Assembly (NCBI RefSeq): GCF_050947875.1
Contig: NC_134573.1
Location: forward strand, 62,907,815 to 62,971,814
Reading direction: 5' to 3'
Length of the DNA: 64,000 nt
DNA from: Dermacentor variabilis
Lineage: Eukaryota; Arthropoda; Arachnida; Ixodida; Ixodidae
In this document: positions 32,640 through 43,699 of the stretch, piece by piece
How positions within the stretch are numbered: position 1 is the first letter of the stretch
Layout of the letters: each line of letters opens with the position of its first letter
Translations under genes and position numbers: made by a program
Notes under the pieces: generated by a model
Database searches by the model: none
What the model was told of the DNA's origin: nothing
Seen by the model: the letters and a program-made list of their open reading frames with translations, nothing else

Positions 32640-33510
32640 GTGTCCAGGCTACGTAGCGCACACGTCACATGGCTTGACCCGCGCTATGGTACACTGATCT
32701 TGATGATAATGATGATCGTTTATTTGCATCCCCCTTCAAAACGTATTGGTGACAAATAGTTGCCTAGCCTGCTTGAGTCAACCAGGTCCAGCTGCAGGAA
32801 GCAAGCACCTGCTACATGGAACTGCTACATGTCAAGACACTTGATGGAAAATAACAAAACTGCAATGCAAAGTTTGTACGTATCGATGCTACGCAGTGCG
32901 CATGTCACATCGCGCGTCAAATGGCATGATTCGATGCTAATGATGGTGATTATTACTTATTGGTGTTCTCTTTGAAACGGGACGCTGACAGGCCCCAACT
33001 TAGTGCGATACATGTTTTCTGAGTACTGCGCTCTTTATAAATTTCAATGATCAGCTTTTTTCTTCCTAAAACTTTATCTAACTACCTCGCATCACTACTT
33101 GTGCATCTGCTACAAGGCATTGTACTTGGTGCAATAATATGCAACTGCAATGTAAAGTGCGCACGTATCGACGCTACGCGCCATGCATCTTACATCGCAA
33201 GACAAGTGGCACAATAGGATCCTAATGAAGGGGATGATTATCGTTTATTGGCATCCTCTTTGAAACGCGGCGCTGACATAGTCGCCTAGCCAGCTTGATT
33301 TAATGAGGCACACAATAAATGGCTTGTAGCGTTCTTGAATTCATCTACTTAACCTTTTTCTTCCTCAAACCTTGTCTAACTACCTTGTGCCTTTACCTAT
33401 GCATCTGCTACATGGAGTTCTACCTGGTGTAATAACGTGCAAAATGCAATGCAAGACGTGTACATGTCGACAGTACGTGGTGCGCGTGTCACATCACGTG
33501 CCTCCTCGCG
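32640..33510. repeat. Degenerate ~240-300 bp tandem repeats, about 3.5 copies
   Basis: The marker CACATCGC or CACATCACG (or a variant) after GCGCATGT/GCGCGTGT-like sequence occurs near 32,655, 32,898, 33,184 and 33,482. Between markers the same blocks recur: ATGATGATYGTTTATT, CCCTTTGAAACG-like, GCTGACA, GCCTAGCCTGCTTGA and CATCTGCTACATGG. Spacing is about 243, 286 and 298 bp. This is a diverged satellite-like array or stacked ends of one mobile element. Confidence 0.65.
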
Positions 33511-34684
33511 CGCTAGGACGCGTTAGTAGGGCATTTTTTCCGCTGCATCCTAAGAAGTGCTGGCGTGGCTAAGGAGTAGAGTAGCTAACTCCCGCGCAGC
33601 GGGCCTTGGCAACTGGGTATTGTTGATGTTTTTTTTTTATCATTCGCAGTAATTGCTAATATGGACATCGGACACCGGCAGCGGTGGCGGACATCATCGA
33701 CAACCGAAACGGATATTGGTATGAGCCCACAACGGCTTACGCTGTGAAATTGGTAAAGCTGTGCGCATTCCTTTCAGGCCATGGTGTCAGAGGGTGGATG
33801 GCCTGGCATCACACCGTACGCGCGATGCATCACAGGCGGTGGACTTGTCTCCGGTTCCATCTCACTGTGCGCGTCATCTTGTTCACCCGTCGCAGGGTGC
33901 GCTTCTGAACAGTGGCGAACTTCACCGGAAAAAAAATTGGGCTCCAACGTAGTGTAGATGGTTGGACAGCGAAGCTGTGGTATCACCTGATCAGATACGA
34001 GCAATGTGACGTAGCCTTGACCGATTGAGAAATGCACTTCGTGGAATGAGTTACAGCGAGACAATTCAATGTACCGCACACAACTAAAATATACAGTCCA
34101 CAAGGCGTCCGAACTGTGCGCGAATTACTTTGGGCAGGAACCGCTGCGTCCTGCCTTGTCTGAGCACCATGCCATTGTGCATATTGACGTTGTTCTTCCC
34201 ATAACCGCTCATCATGTTCATGCTGCTCTTCAGGAGTCCTGATTATGCGTAACGTTCCCATAGCCCTATCACAACACAGATGGAATCAGTTGCTAGGCGC
34301 CTTCTCCTTTTACACACGAAAGTGTAGGGATGTCACTTCCCGCTTCGTATACTACAGTTGCTGATTCCCGGCAACCGCAATCTAACCGCAATAACCGTAA
34401 TCTTAGCCGACAAGCGCATGCGACGAACGCTACGTATTTCGTACTGTACGAACGCACCTCATTATCTATCATGGGGCTTTCATACTTGTTTCGCGCTTTG
34501 CTTTATTGAAACAAATACTGGTGTGTATCTTGCATGGGTAAGTCCAATGTAAATAGGCACGTCTCTTTTCCATTCGTGGAAGGATGTTGTGTCGGATGTT
34601 GTGTCGGATGTTGTATCGACGGGACGAATAAATCCCGAGATCCTAGTCACATACAGCTTCACTGTAAAAACCGGCAGAACCCGT
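33511..34684. other. No confirmed gene; charged minus-strand open frame
   Basis: A minus frame at 33,983-34,261 (92 codons) begins MGTLRIIRTPEEQHEHDERL and continues Gln/Arg/His-rich. It looks like a low-complexity charged peptide from a mobile element and not like a conserved host protein. A 12-bp unit GGATGTTGTGTC is repeated three times at 34,582-34,617. The rest shows nothing. Confidence 0.35.
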
Positions 34685-35000
34685 CTAGCAATGAGTGTCG
34701 GTGGTGATGCGTCAAGCATTTAATCAATATAGCGACACAGCGTATTACCATCGTCGAAACGTGCTACGCGTGAGGCTTGTACTGCAGCGCGACTCCTGTT
34801 TGGCGCTTCTTGGACAACACGCCGTGCCATCTAGCGGCGCCGCCGAGAAACCTGTGCGTGTGCTTGGCCTTCAAATGCATGGCACGACGGTGCGCGCGAA
34901 GGCTCAGAAACGCGTCGTGCGAAAACCGAGCTCCTCTCTCGCGGTTCTTTCTGGCCATGCTGTGCCATCTAGTGGCGCAGCCGAGAAGTCTCTTTGGACT
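34685..35000. repeat. Dispersed repeat with GCCATCTAG motif, copy 3 (double)
   Basis: Blocks GATGCGTCAAGCATTTAATC, AATATAGCGACACAG and TATTACCATCG, followed by GCCATCTAGCGGCGCCGCCG at 34,827 and GCCATCTAGTGGCGCAGCCG at 34,967. The motif is thus present twice, about 140 bp apart, which suggests an internal duplication. Related to copies at 21,040 and 21,894. Confidence 0.6.
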
Positions 35001-35763
35001 TCGAGATGAGAAGCGCGGTGTGTCTGTGTATGCGAATGCTGAGAATTGTATCTTTGTTGGTCGCACACTCAATTGCACACAACCAATGATACATAAACGG
35101 CCCATGCCCACTGCATCCATGGCGCAGCTTGCTAAAGCGTTGGGTTGTTGTACTTGAGGATCCTTAGTGACCTACATTCAATTCCACTCGACATCAGAAA
35201 AATTTAGAGGATATGCTTTGTGAATGTAGAGCGGAAAATCCGCGTGGCACATACATTGTTACCCAAGTTCGCGCTTGAGACGTTCATTGAAGAGTGACGC
35301 AGACCGAGTTACACGAGCCCAGTGCTCCCAATCGACTTCATAGAGTTTCATTGAACAGCGGTGCCAATGTAGTCCAGCATTTGCAGTGACTCATGTCGGC
35401 GTGCAACATGGTGGTCGAAGAGCGGCAGATATTGACACATTGCCGCACACAGTCGCCCAAGTTGTCCTCGAAGCAATGGGCAGTCGCTAGCTGTTCGGAT
35501 AAAGTACTGCGCTGTCAAGCAGCTCTGTCACATCATCATTTGTGGAGGATTGAGGGTGATACACGGACTCCAAGGCGGGTGCATGAGAAAGCATTTTTTT
35601 CAGACTACAACATCCAATACTGTAGCGCCGCAAAACCACGTGTGTGGCTTCCAGGTATACTTTTTTTCACGGGAGGATGGCGGTGTTCGGTGGGAGAGCT
35701 GGTTGCTGTAGCAGCGAACAGATTTGTAACCAGTGTGTTTGCCAGAGTTAGTCGCTAAAATGC
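35001..35763. other. No recognisable gene
   Basis: Short frames only (the longest is 121 codons, 35,393-35,758, with no motif). A tRNA-like stretch begins near 35,119 (TGGCGCAGCTTGCTAAAGCG), with TTCAATTCC about 55 bases on; this may be another SINE head, unproven. Confidence 0.4.
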
Positions 35764-37510
35764 AATCATCATCATCATCCCATTCATGTCTACTGCAGGA
35801 CGAAGGCCTCTCCCTGCGATCTCCAATTGCCTCTTTCCTGCGCCAACGGATTCAAAATAGCACCCGGAAATTTCCTAATTTCGTCACTCCATCTAGTCTT
35901 CTGCCGTCGTCTGCTGGACTTCCCTTCTCTTGGTACCCATTCTGTTACCCTAATGGTCCAGCGGTTATCTAGTCTGCGCGTTAGTTGACCTGCCCAGCAC
36001 CATATTTTCTCGTAATGTCTATTAGAATATCGTCTATGCCCGTTTGCTCTCTGATCCAAACTGCTCTCTTTCTGTCTCTAAAAGTTATTCCTACCATTTT
36101 TCGTTCCATCGCTCTTTGCGCGGTCCCTAACTTGTTCTCAAGCTTCTTTGTCAGCCACCAAGTACCTGCGCCCTATCATAACGGTAAGCTCCCATTCAGG
36201 AGCTCACGATGTCTGCCGTACGCGATCCAACCCATTTTATTCTTCTTTGAATTTCCTTCTCATGGTCCGGGTACACTGTGATTAATTGACCTAGATAAAC
36301 GTACTCCTCCACAGACTCTAGAGGCTGACTTGCGACCTTGAACTCGTGTTCCCTTGCCAGGTTATTTATCATTATCTTTGTCTTCTGCATTTTAATATTC
36401 AGTCCCACTCTTAAACTCTCCCTCTTAAGGTACTGAATCAATTGTTGTAACTAGTGTGCATTTTTTCTGAATAGAACAATGCCATCGGCAATCCGAAGGT
36501 TGTTGAGGTATTCGCCTTCGATCTTTACTCCTAAACGTTCCCAGTTCAATAGCTTGAATACATCTTCTAAGCGCGCAGTAAATAGCATTGGATTGTGTCT
36601 CCTTGTCTGACCCTTTTCTTTATAGGTATCTTTCTACTTTTATTGTGTAAAATTAAGATGGCTGTGGAATCTCTGTAGATATTTTCTAGGGTATTTACGT
36701 AAGTGGTCTGTACTCCTTGATTACGCAGTGCCTCTATGACTGCTGGTATCTCTACTGAATCAAATGCTTTTTCGCAATCTATGAAAGCCATAGTACCAGG
36801 TTTCTAGTACTCTGCTGATTTCTCGATAACCTGGTAAATGACGATGGATGTGATCAATTGTAGAGTAACCTTTCCTGAAGCAAGCCTGCTCCCTTGGTTG
36901 ACTAAATTCCAATGTGGTCCTTATTCTATTAGAGATTATTTTCGTAAATATTTTATGTAATACTGGGAGTAAGCTAATGAGCCTATAATTTTACAATTCT
37001 TTAACGTCTCCCTTTTTGTGAATTAGTATATGTTTGCATTCTTGCAGATTTTTGGGACCATTGCAGTCGATAGACACTTCGCATGAAGAGCCGCCAATTT
37101 TCCAAGCATTTTGTCTTCTATATCTTTCATTAAATTGGCTGTTATGCCATGCCGTCCTGCCGCTTTTTCCCGTTTCATGCCTTGCAAGGCTTTCTGGCCT
37201 CATTTCTAGTTATAGGAGGAGTTTCTGTATCCTGTTCATTATTGTTCTGAATAGAACGCTCGTGAGTCGTCTGGGTACTGTAAAGGTCAGTATACAATGC
37301 TTCCGCTGCATTTACTATATCTTCGAGATTGCTGATGATATTACCGTGCTTATATTTTCGTGCGTACATCTTGGTTTGTGCTATGCCAAGTTTCCTCCTC
37401 ACTGATTTCGGGCTGCGTCCATTTTTAACCGCTTCTTCAGTCTTTCTCACATTATAATTTCGAATGCAATTAGCTTTTTAGAAATTACGATTTCTTTAGT
37501 TTCTATGATG
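35764..37510 (-). mobile_element. RTE-clade LINE copy 3 (RTE-3), 5'-truncated
   Basis: Minus-strand copy ending in an ATC/GAT microsatellite at 35,764-35,780. Reading from its 5' side: linker (37,175-37,450, KKMYARKYKHGN-like, ISNLEDIVNAAEALYTDLYS), RT with MAFIDCEKAFDSVEIPAVIE (36,567-36,791) and LGLNIKMQKTKIM-type motif D (36,196-36,441), then the conserved C-terminal domain (35,790-36,059) with WAGQLTRRLDNRW and RRRQKTRWSDEIRKF. Motif C reads RIADGIVLF (36,481-36,492), so the second catalytic Asp is Gly. Frames are broken several times and the endonuclease is missing. Confidence 0.85.
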
Positions 37511-37671
37511 GCCTTATAAACGATGTTCTACGCCAGCTAGATCCACTCTTTATGTGTCACCATGCATGGCAAATATGCAGAGATCGAACTTGGATTGGAA
37601 AGGCGTAGATACCCACATTATAGTACTCAAATAGAAGGGCCCTTTGCTGTGCGAGGGGATAATGCATCCTC

Positions 37672-38284
37672 TACTTGGGAAGCGCGAAATAACGTACACA
37701 GAGAGAACTAAAACGCTGACACAGCGAAGATTATCAACTGAGGATTTAATGAAAACAACAGACAGATATATAGCCCTACTGAAAATCACACGTGGTCCCA
37801 AGAAAAAGGTTGAAAAATCTTTTTAGTTGCTACGTCGCTTACTGGTGGGTATGCAGGTTATCTAACTCAACGTCATGCAGCACAATCGATTGCCTTGTGA
37901 CACATGTTTCACTAAATTTGCTTACAAAAAATGCTTCTTCTATTCCTCGAGCCACCTTGTCTTTGATTTTCGAGAGTGCGCTTGTTTCAACAAACAAAGT
38001 GCACAGCCGCATTCCTTAGAATCTAATGATAAGATTTAACACGGCTGTCTACTCAAAGAAGGTGTGTGGTTCATTACTCTCTTATTCAGAAAGACACCTT
38101 TGCCCGACAGAACACTTTCCACAAGATAACGGAGCGTTATATACAACACCTCCGCCGCATTCGACCGTTTTTCAGCGCGTCTATTTTTATGTTTCTTTTT
38201 TCATTAAATCCTCAGGTGATAGTCTGCGCTGCGTCTGCGTTTTCATTCGCTCCCTCAATGTAATTTTGCGCTGCCTAAGTCAGG
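37672..38284. repeat. Inverted pair of Penelope-like 3' ends
   Basis: Bases 37,672-37,755 (minus) and 38,198-38,284 (plus) share about 85 bp at roughly three-quarters identity (TTCATTAAATCCTCA, GCTG(T/C)GTC, TTCGCGCTT/TTTGCGCTG). Between them on the minus strand lies a PLE coding end. The layout is two PLE trailers pointing outward from a common centre. Penelope elements often form partial tandem or inverted copies. Confidence 0.55.
37839..38020 (-). pseudogene. Penelope-like GIY-YIG C-terminal end
   Basis: One open minus frame of about 60 codons ending at a TAA (37,839-37,841). It reads ALSKIKDKVARGIEEAFFVS, then ETCVTRQSIVLHDVELDNL. This corresponds to the segment RE-x-x-E-x-x-x-I…C-V/I-S-x-P-S-x-x-L-x-x-x-E in PLE nucleases, as in the plus-strand copy at 22,300-22,400. 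The catalytic Glu position (IEEAFF) is kept. The YIG half is absent, so only the last third of the domain remains. Confidence 0.65.
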
Positions 38285-38299
38285 GGCGATATTCCTGCG

Positions 38300-39014
38300 A
38301 AATTTATTCGGTGCTGGGTGGAACACAAGCCGACTCACACAAGTTGCTCAAGCACAGTGAGGGATTGGTTCTGTACTTTCGCGTGCACCAGCGTGCCACG
38401 CATATCGGAGGCTCCAAGCGTACTTCGCAGCGGCGTCACAAGATGGAGCAGCGTCTTCACAGGGAAGTGCGAGAGAGGAGTCTGGCCAATCTACGCACTA
38501 CGTCAATCTGTTTAATAAACACCTGACATTTTTACGTACCACAGCCCTGCCTACATCTCGCTACCTTCTTCATTATGATAGACAAAATATTCATCATAAT
38601 ACTTATCCCAGTACCTGAAATATGTCACCAAATACATTCCAGTTATTAGAACTACTACTAATTGCAACAACATCGCTGATCATTCACCTCCACAGAAAGA
38701 ATTCGCTGCCGCTTTGTCAACTGAATGCTTGGTAGGAAAGTAGTTCCGAAGTAAGGGTCTAATAATTGTCTCTTTTCCACGGGTAGACATTTTATAATAA
38801 TTGGGTTCACTTGTAGTTTCTTGTGAAATGATTGCACTTACCTCTAACAAAAAATTGACAGGAGCACCAACTAATAAAACCCAGCAATATATGCAGTCGC
38901 ATTATGTTCCCGGCTCTCTCAGATGCTGTTGGACTTCTACTGTGTCAACGCGTCTTGCTAATTTCGCGGTGCCTGAAAGAAACACAGAAACAACTTAGAA
39001 ACGCATTCCAGGGG
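38300..39014. other. No recognisable gene
   Basis: Short frames; the plus frame that runs to 38,526 continues out of the PLE trailer and has no motif. An AATAAA with CACCTGAC downstream (about 38,512) resembles a polyadenylation region. Origin unknown. Confidence 0.4.
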
Positions 39015-41030
39015 CTTTTTATTTATTTCATTTATTGCATACTTCAGACCACAACAGCGTCCAGGCAGGACAGGCACAACATAGTAAATGTACAGCAAGA
39101 ATTAAAATAAGAATACGGAACACAACATAGTACAGACTGAAGGGAAAAAAAGTGTCATTCAAATTACGACAAAGTTCTAAGATGGTTCCGTTCAGATAGG
39201 GTATGCGGGAAAAAGAAATTTATAGCAGTTAGTTTTCGCAAAATTTGACGTTAGTTATTGCGTGTGATGGTGTCGAGTATGTCAGGTAGATAGAGGGGTT
39301 AAGTATAAGGAACAGTCTATTACGAGTTTACGACTTAGTAACAACTGAGGGCGAAGTTAAGGCAAGATTTCCTTCTTCGATCTACAAGTGTTTCAATATT
39401 GTTGCCATAAGATCGGTAGAAGAATTCGTTATTTTCAATTGCGAATAAACAAATATGACAGCCATTGTTTGAAATATTTCAAGTTTTATTAATGTTTTCT
39501 TAAGTAAAGGTGTCCCACACTATAGATGCATGTTCTTGTGTCAGTCTGACGCAGGTGTAATATGTTAGGAGTTTAATAATGGGGGGGGGGCGCATTTCCA
39601 AGCCCCTGCTTCAGACAACGCAGCTTACGGAATGTAGACGAGGATATGTTTTCCATATGCAAATTGCCGGTAAGATCGTTAGTTATCGTTACGCCTAAAT
39701 ACTTGTAGCTATACACTTGTGTTGGTTTTGATGACCCTACTTGATAAGTATGGTTTAACGGATTCTTTTTTATGCGTTATATGAATAAAACAGTTTTATC
39801 TGTGTTAACACTCATAGAAAACTCACTACACCAATCAAACACATTGTCTCGACTCGCATTTAGTTCGTTTTGTACTTCCTCCAACCTAATTTGAGTAAAT
39901 AACCCACGGTCATCTGCAAACAATCGAATTTGTGTTCCTGGTGTAATGACGGTAACAATATTGTTGATATACAGCTGAAACAGCAATGGCCCCAAGACGA
40001 GTGCCTGGGGCACTCCTTAGATGACTGGAAGACAATTCGAGTCGCTGCCATGAACTGAAATAAACTGCACTCTGTTCGCCGGCAATCCAGGAAATGAAAA
40101 TATCGGGAAAGTTAATGTTTTTTAGTTTTGTATTAGTTTTAATAGACTAACTCTATCAAAGGCATTGCTAAAATATATAAATACACCGTCAATTTGACCA
40201 CTATTAGCTAAAGGTTTGGCAATAGCCTGGAATAATGTAACCAATTGTGTCACTGTAGAGTAGCCCTTTCTTAAACCCTGCTTAAAGTTACTTATTACGA
40301 AGTGTTGTTCAAGGAACTCAATTTTGTATTTTGCAATGATATGTTCCAGCATTCTACCGCCTGCAGAAGTTAAAGATATAGGACGGTAGTTTTGTGTTAG
40401 CAAGCGGTCAGCTTTCTTACAGACGGGAATAACTCGAGCGGTCTACCAGTCTGATGGAAGTTTTGATGAGAAGAGTATTTACGAAAGAGCCCAACATGAT
40501 ACTTCGCAATGATTTCAGGATATCGCCGAAGAAAGGTATGCGGTGAAATCTCCAGGTGATATTTAAGTCTTCAATTCCAGAAGCAGAGAGAACACACCAG
40601 TAAAGTTAGTCTCTGAGGGTTGAAAATGCGCCGTGCTTCTCGTCACTGCTAAATTTGATTGAGAGAACACACTCTGGAAATACTCGTTGAATTTCTGAGC
40701 AATAACTTCCGAACCTGTAACTATGTTCCCATCAACCGATATTGCTGTAACAGATGTTTATCCATCATTCATGTGATTCCAAAATTTACTCGGGTCACAT
40801 TTAGAAAAACTCGGCAACGTCGTGCTAAAGTAGTAATCTCTTGATTCAGTTCCGCACATTCAAGTTCCTTTTCTTTAGCGTTTGGAGAAGACAAGACTGG
40901 CGGTTAACTTTTAATGCATGTTTTATTTCTGTGTAAGATGAACAATCTTGCGCGTCATCCAAGGCGTGCGTTTATGCACTTTTCTGAGCTTTGTTGGCAC
41001 CGAGTAACTTATACAATATAGGCGCATCTG
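39015..41030 (-). mobile_element. CR1/Jockey-group LINE copy C (CR1-C), 5'-truncated
   Basis: Minus-strand copy with an AAATAAATGAAATAAAT tail (about 39,016-39,040). It keeps linker, RT and 3' UTR. Linker traces: PTKLRKVHKRTPWMTRKIVH near 40,950-41,010 and DPSKFWNHMND near 40,770. RT: NYRPISLTSAGGRMLEHI and GLRKGYSTVTQL (40,122-40,403), then QALVLGPLLFQLYINNI and LFADDRGLFTQ (FADD at 39,909-39,920). Motif A reads GVFIYFSNAFDRV where the family has xDFSKAFD, so the first catalytic Asp is lost. Several stops separate these pieces. The endonuclease is missing. Confidence 0.8.
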
Positions 41031-41391
41031 GGTGAAGCGAGCCAATAGGAAGCAAATGTGCTTGAGGAGGCAAATAAGCCCTTTTCCATTACACCACAGA
41101 TTAGTTTCTCGTAAATAACACGTAACAAGTCCCGAAGGTTCATGTCATCGAACAAAAACAAGTCTCTTGCCATAATGAAAGTTACAGAATGAAGATTATG
41201 ACCATTATCCTCAATATTATTCTTGCATGTAACGACTGGCCTTCAAGGCTCTGTAGCCGCATAACACGTGACCCGATCATGTCATAGCTGTCGCGTACAG
41301 GATGATGCCTCTAGGTACAAGCCGCTGCCATTTGTACAGTTTTCAGGCAATACTCAGCAAGAGCACTCCATTGAGTGTCATTAGCCTATGC
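41031..41391. other. Unassigned sequence between CR1-C and I-A
   Basis: The minus strand has a fairly long coding-like reading (AEYCLKTVQMAAACT, then RDSYDMIGSRVMRLQSLEGQ) broken by stops. It does not match the CR1 or I motifs that I know. It could be the 5' part of CR1-C, an older element, or part of the site into which I-A inserted. Confidence 0.35.
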
Positions 41392-41398
41392 GGGTACC

Positions 41399-41645
41399 AA
41401 GTAATCACCGTCATCCGGTAGATCCTCGTCTGAGGCAAAGTACTACAGCATGGTGTCCTCGCTGCCCGTGTAGCTCATGAGGTGGCTGCGCTTCCTCGGA
41501 GCGCTTGATGCTGTGACGTCTGTGTCCTGTGGACGTCTAGCGGACTCAGCTTCCATCGCCGAAGGTCTCGGGAACGGCGTCTCCCGAAAGCATGCAAAAA
41601 TATTCGTAAAATGATAGCAGTGGAAAACGGGGTTTCGCACAAGAG
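41399..41645 (-). mobile_element. Inverted 5' segment of I-A (twin-priming signature)
   Basis: The minus strand reads SAPRKRSHLMSYTGSEDTML then FASDEDLPDDGDYL and stops matching exactly at the GGGTACC duplication. The plus strand resumes past the junction with VVKQKGRRRIVTASSSSTGT. Together these would form a continuous ORF1 N-terminus (an acidic serine patch followed by a basic patch) if the segment were turned round. An inverted 5' end directly bounded by the TSD is the usual product of twin priming in LINE integration. The junction position is approximate. Confidence 0.6.
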
Positions 41646-41649
41646 TCAC

Positions 41650-42850
41650 TTCTTCAACTTGACAGTTGTGAAGCAAAAAGGAAGGAGGAGAATCGTCACT
41701 GCTTCCTCGTCTTCAACAGGGACGACGCCGATGGCAAATAACATTGACAGGCTCATACCATCCTCTTCTTGCCCGAGACGCCAACCGACGACCTGAATCG
41801 GCTAAACAAGCAAGCCATATCTATCACACTGGAGGCTCTTGTTCCGAATGAGATTACAGGTGTGAAAATTAACACCGTAAGAACATTCTCGCGGTCGATG
41901 CCAAAGACCGAGTAGCGCTGGATATCATGGGAACAATCAAAGTGCAAGGCAACATTAATTTTCGCACCATATAACCAGAGCATAGGGATACTTAATCAGG
42001 TGTTATTTATGATGTCGATGAGTCAATCAGCGAGAACAATCTGCCTATTTTGTTTCAACCCGCCACAGCAGATGTCAATATTATTTAAATCCATCCCTTA
42101 GGAGAATCACGTTCTGTGAGGATAACCTTCAAGGGAGGAAGCTTTCCGTCCCACGTGAAAGTTTGATTTTTTCGTCATCCAGTTTGACCGTGCATTCTAC
42201 AACCACTTCAGTGTCGTAATTATTTCAAGATAGGGCATGTCAGCGGCATTTGCGAAAATTCGACTGTGTGCCCAAAGTGCTCTGAGCTGCATCAGTGCTG
42301 ATGCTTGCCGTACGACTAATTTTAAGTATGCGAATTGCTTATGAAGCAGGTCCTCATGAAATATCGTCGAAAGACTGCCCGAGACTCAAGGCAGAGTTGC
42401 AAGTCCTAAAACAAATGGTGAGAGACAACTCAGCGCACAACGAGGCCGCCGCCAAAGTGCGACGGCGTCGTGCACGCCGCAGATGATCTTCATCTAGTAA
42501 AAATACTCAGACCGTCGTAAGAAAGACGCTACTTCCACAGATGGTGCCCCCAAGACGCTCACCCACGCTAGCAACATGGCGTCTGGTTGCGCATTGAATA
42601 CGTCTTCTGCAAACGCCTGGCGGGCACTTCCGACATTAAGTCCTCCAGCAGAACAAAGATCGACGGTGGACCACCAACGCACCAATCACGAGAAAGATCG
42701 CGTGCGAGGACAAGACAAGCAAGTAATCGCTATAATCAAGTGTCTAATGAAAGTCATTCTCGCATTGATAAATGACATGCTGACGCCATCTGCTCGGGTG
42801 CACTGCAAGTACTGGACGGTCTGGATCCGGTTCTTGCGACCCTCGAATAG
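41650..42850 (+). pseudogene. I-A ORF1 (gag-like, zinc-knuckle region)
   Basis: ORF1 proteins of I elements bind element RNA. Recognisable pieces, in several frames: ISITLEALVPNEITGVKINT (about 41,815-41,875), CRNYFKIGHVSGICENSTVC then PKCSELHQC (about 42,205-42,300), a CCHC zinc-knuckle region whose second Cys is now Tyr, SSKDCPRLKAELQVLKQMV (42,364 onward), a basic run KVRRRRARRR, and ALQVLDGLDPVLATLE ending at the TAG 42,848-42,850. ORF2 starts 8 bases later. At least four frameshifts or stops. Confidence 0.7.
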
Positions 42851-42858
42851 CAAGCACA

Positions 42859-43525
42859 ATGGCTCTGCCGCATCAGCCATTCTTTTTACCAGTCAAGGAA
42901 GCGCCTATTATGCAATGGAACGCACGTGGACTGAAACCCCGTATTGCTCATTTTCGCCATTACGCTTTCACCAATCGGTTCCCCACTATAATCGTATGTG
43001 AACGGAACACACAGAAACCCTTCCCCATCTCAGGCTATGAACCTTATGTGTCACCAACTTGCGATCAAATTAGCAAGGTGATCATCTACATACAGTGTGA
43101 ACTGACTTACATTGTTCATCCAGTGCTGCCACATGACAGGAATCAGTATGTCTGTTTGACCGTGAAAAAGAGGAAACTTTCATTTGGTCTAGTGGGAGCT
43201 TATCTTTCTCTATCGAGTCGTTTCGACAGAGAGAGACTGAGTGGCATTATAGATGGGACTCCTGGCCCATGGATTGTTGTTGGAGACATTAACGCACATC
43301 ATTCCCTTTGGGGAAGCATCAAGGTAAATTGCAAAGGAAGAAACCTCGTTTTCTTTGCCTGTGACCGTGAGCTTTTATGTCTAAACAATGGCAGTCCCAC
43401 GTTTCTGCTTGGCCGGACGTACAGTAGTTGTCTAGACTTGGCTTTCGTCTCGCGATGTCTCGCTCGCCGTGTACTTTAGTTCGCAGATATAGAAACCCAC
43501 GAAAACGACCACATTTCTATCTACC
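42859..43525 (+). pseudogene. I-A endonuclease domain
   Basis: A 206-codon frame starting at ATG 42,859 contains IMQWNARGLKPRIAHFR, then WIVVGDINAHHSLWGS and GRNLVFFACD. It ends with SPTFLLGRTYSSCLDLAFVS before a stop at 43,479. Downstream out of frame the terminal block reads HENDHISIYLKI, where SDH is usual (Ser replaced by Asn, catalytic Asp-His kept). GDxNAHHxxWG and SSCLDLxF are hallmarks of the apurinic endonuclease of I/R1-type LINEs. Nearly open: one premature stop close to the end of the domain. Confidence 0.85.
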
Positions 43526-43699
43526 TGAAGATTAAAGGCCTAACCAAATCCGTCTCATCGAATTCTAAATAAACAATGGATAGGGCAATGTTTAAGTCAC
43601 TTATGGAAGATGCACGCCACAAATGCTTTTCGTCCGCACTAGAAAGTTAGATAGCCAAGGCTATGCAGGAAGTCATGTGCTCATTTCGGCTGTCGGAGA

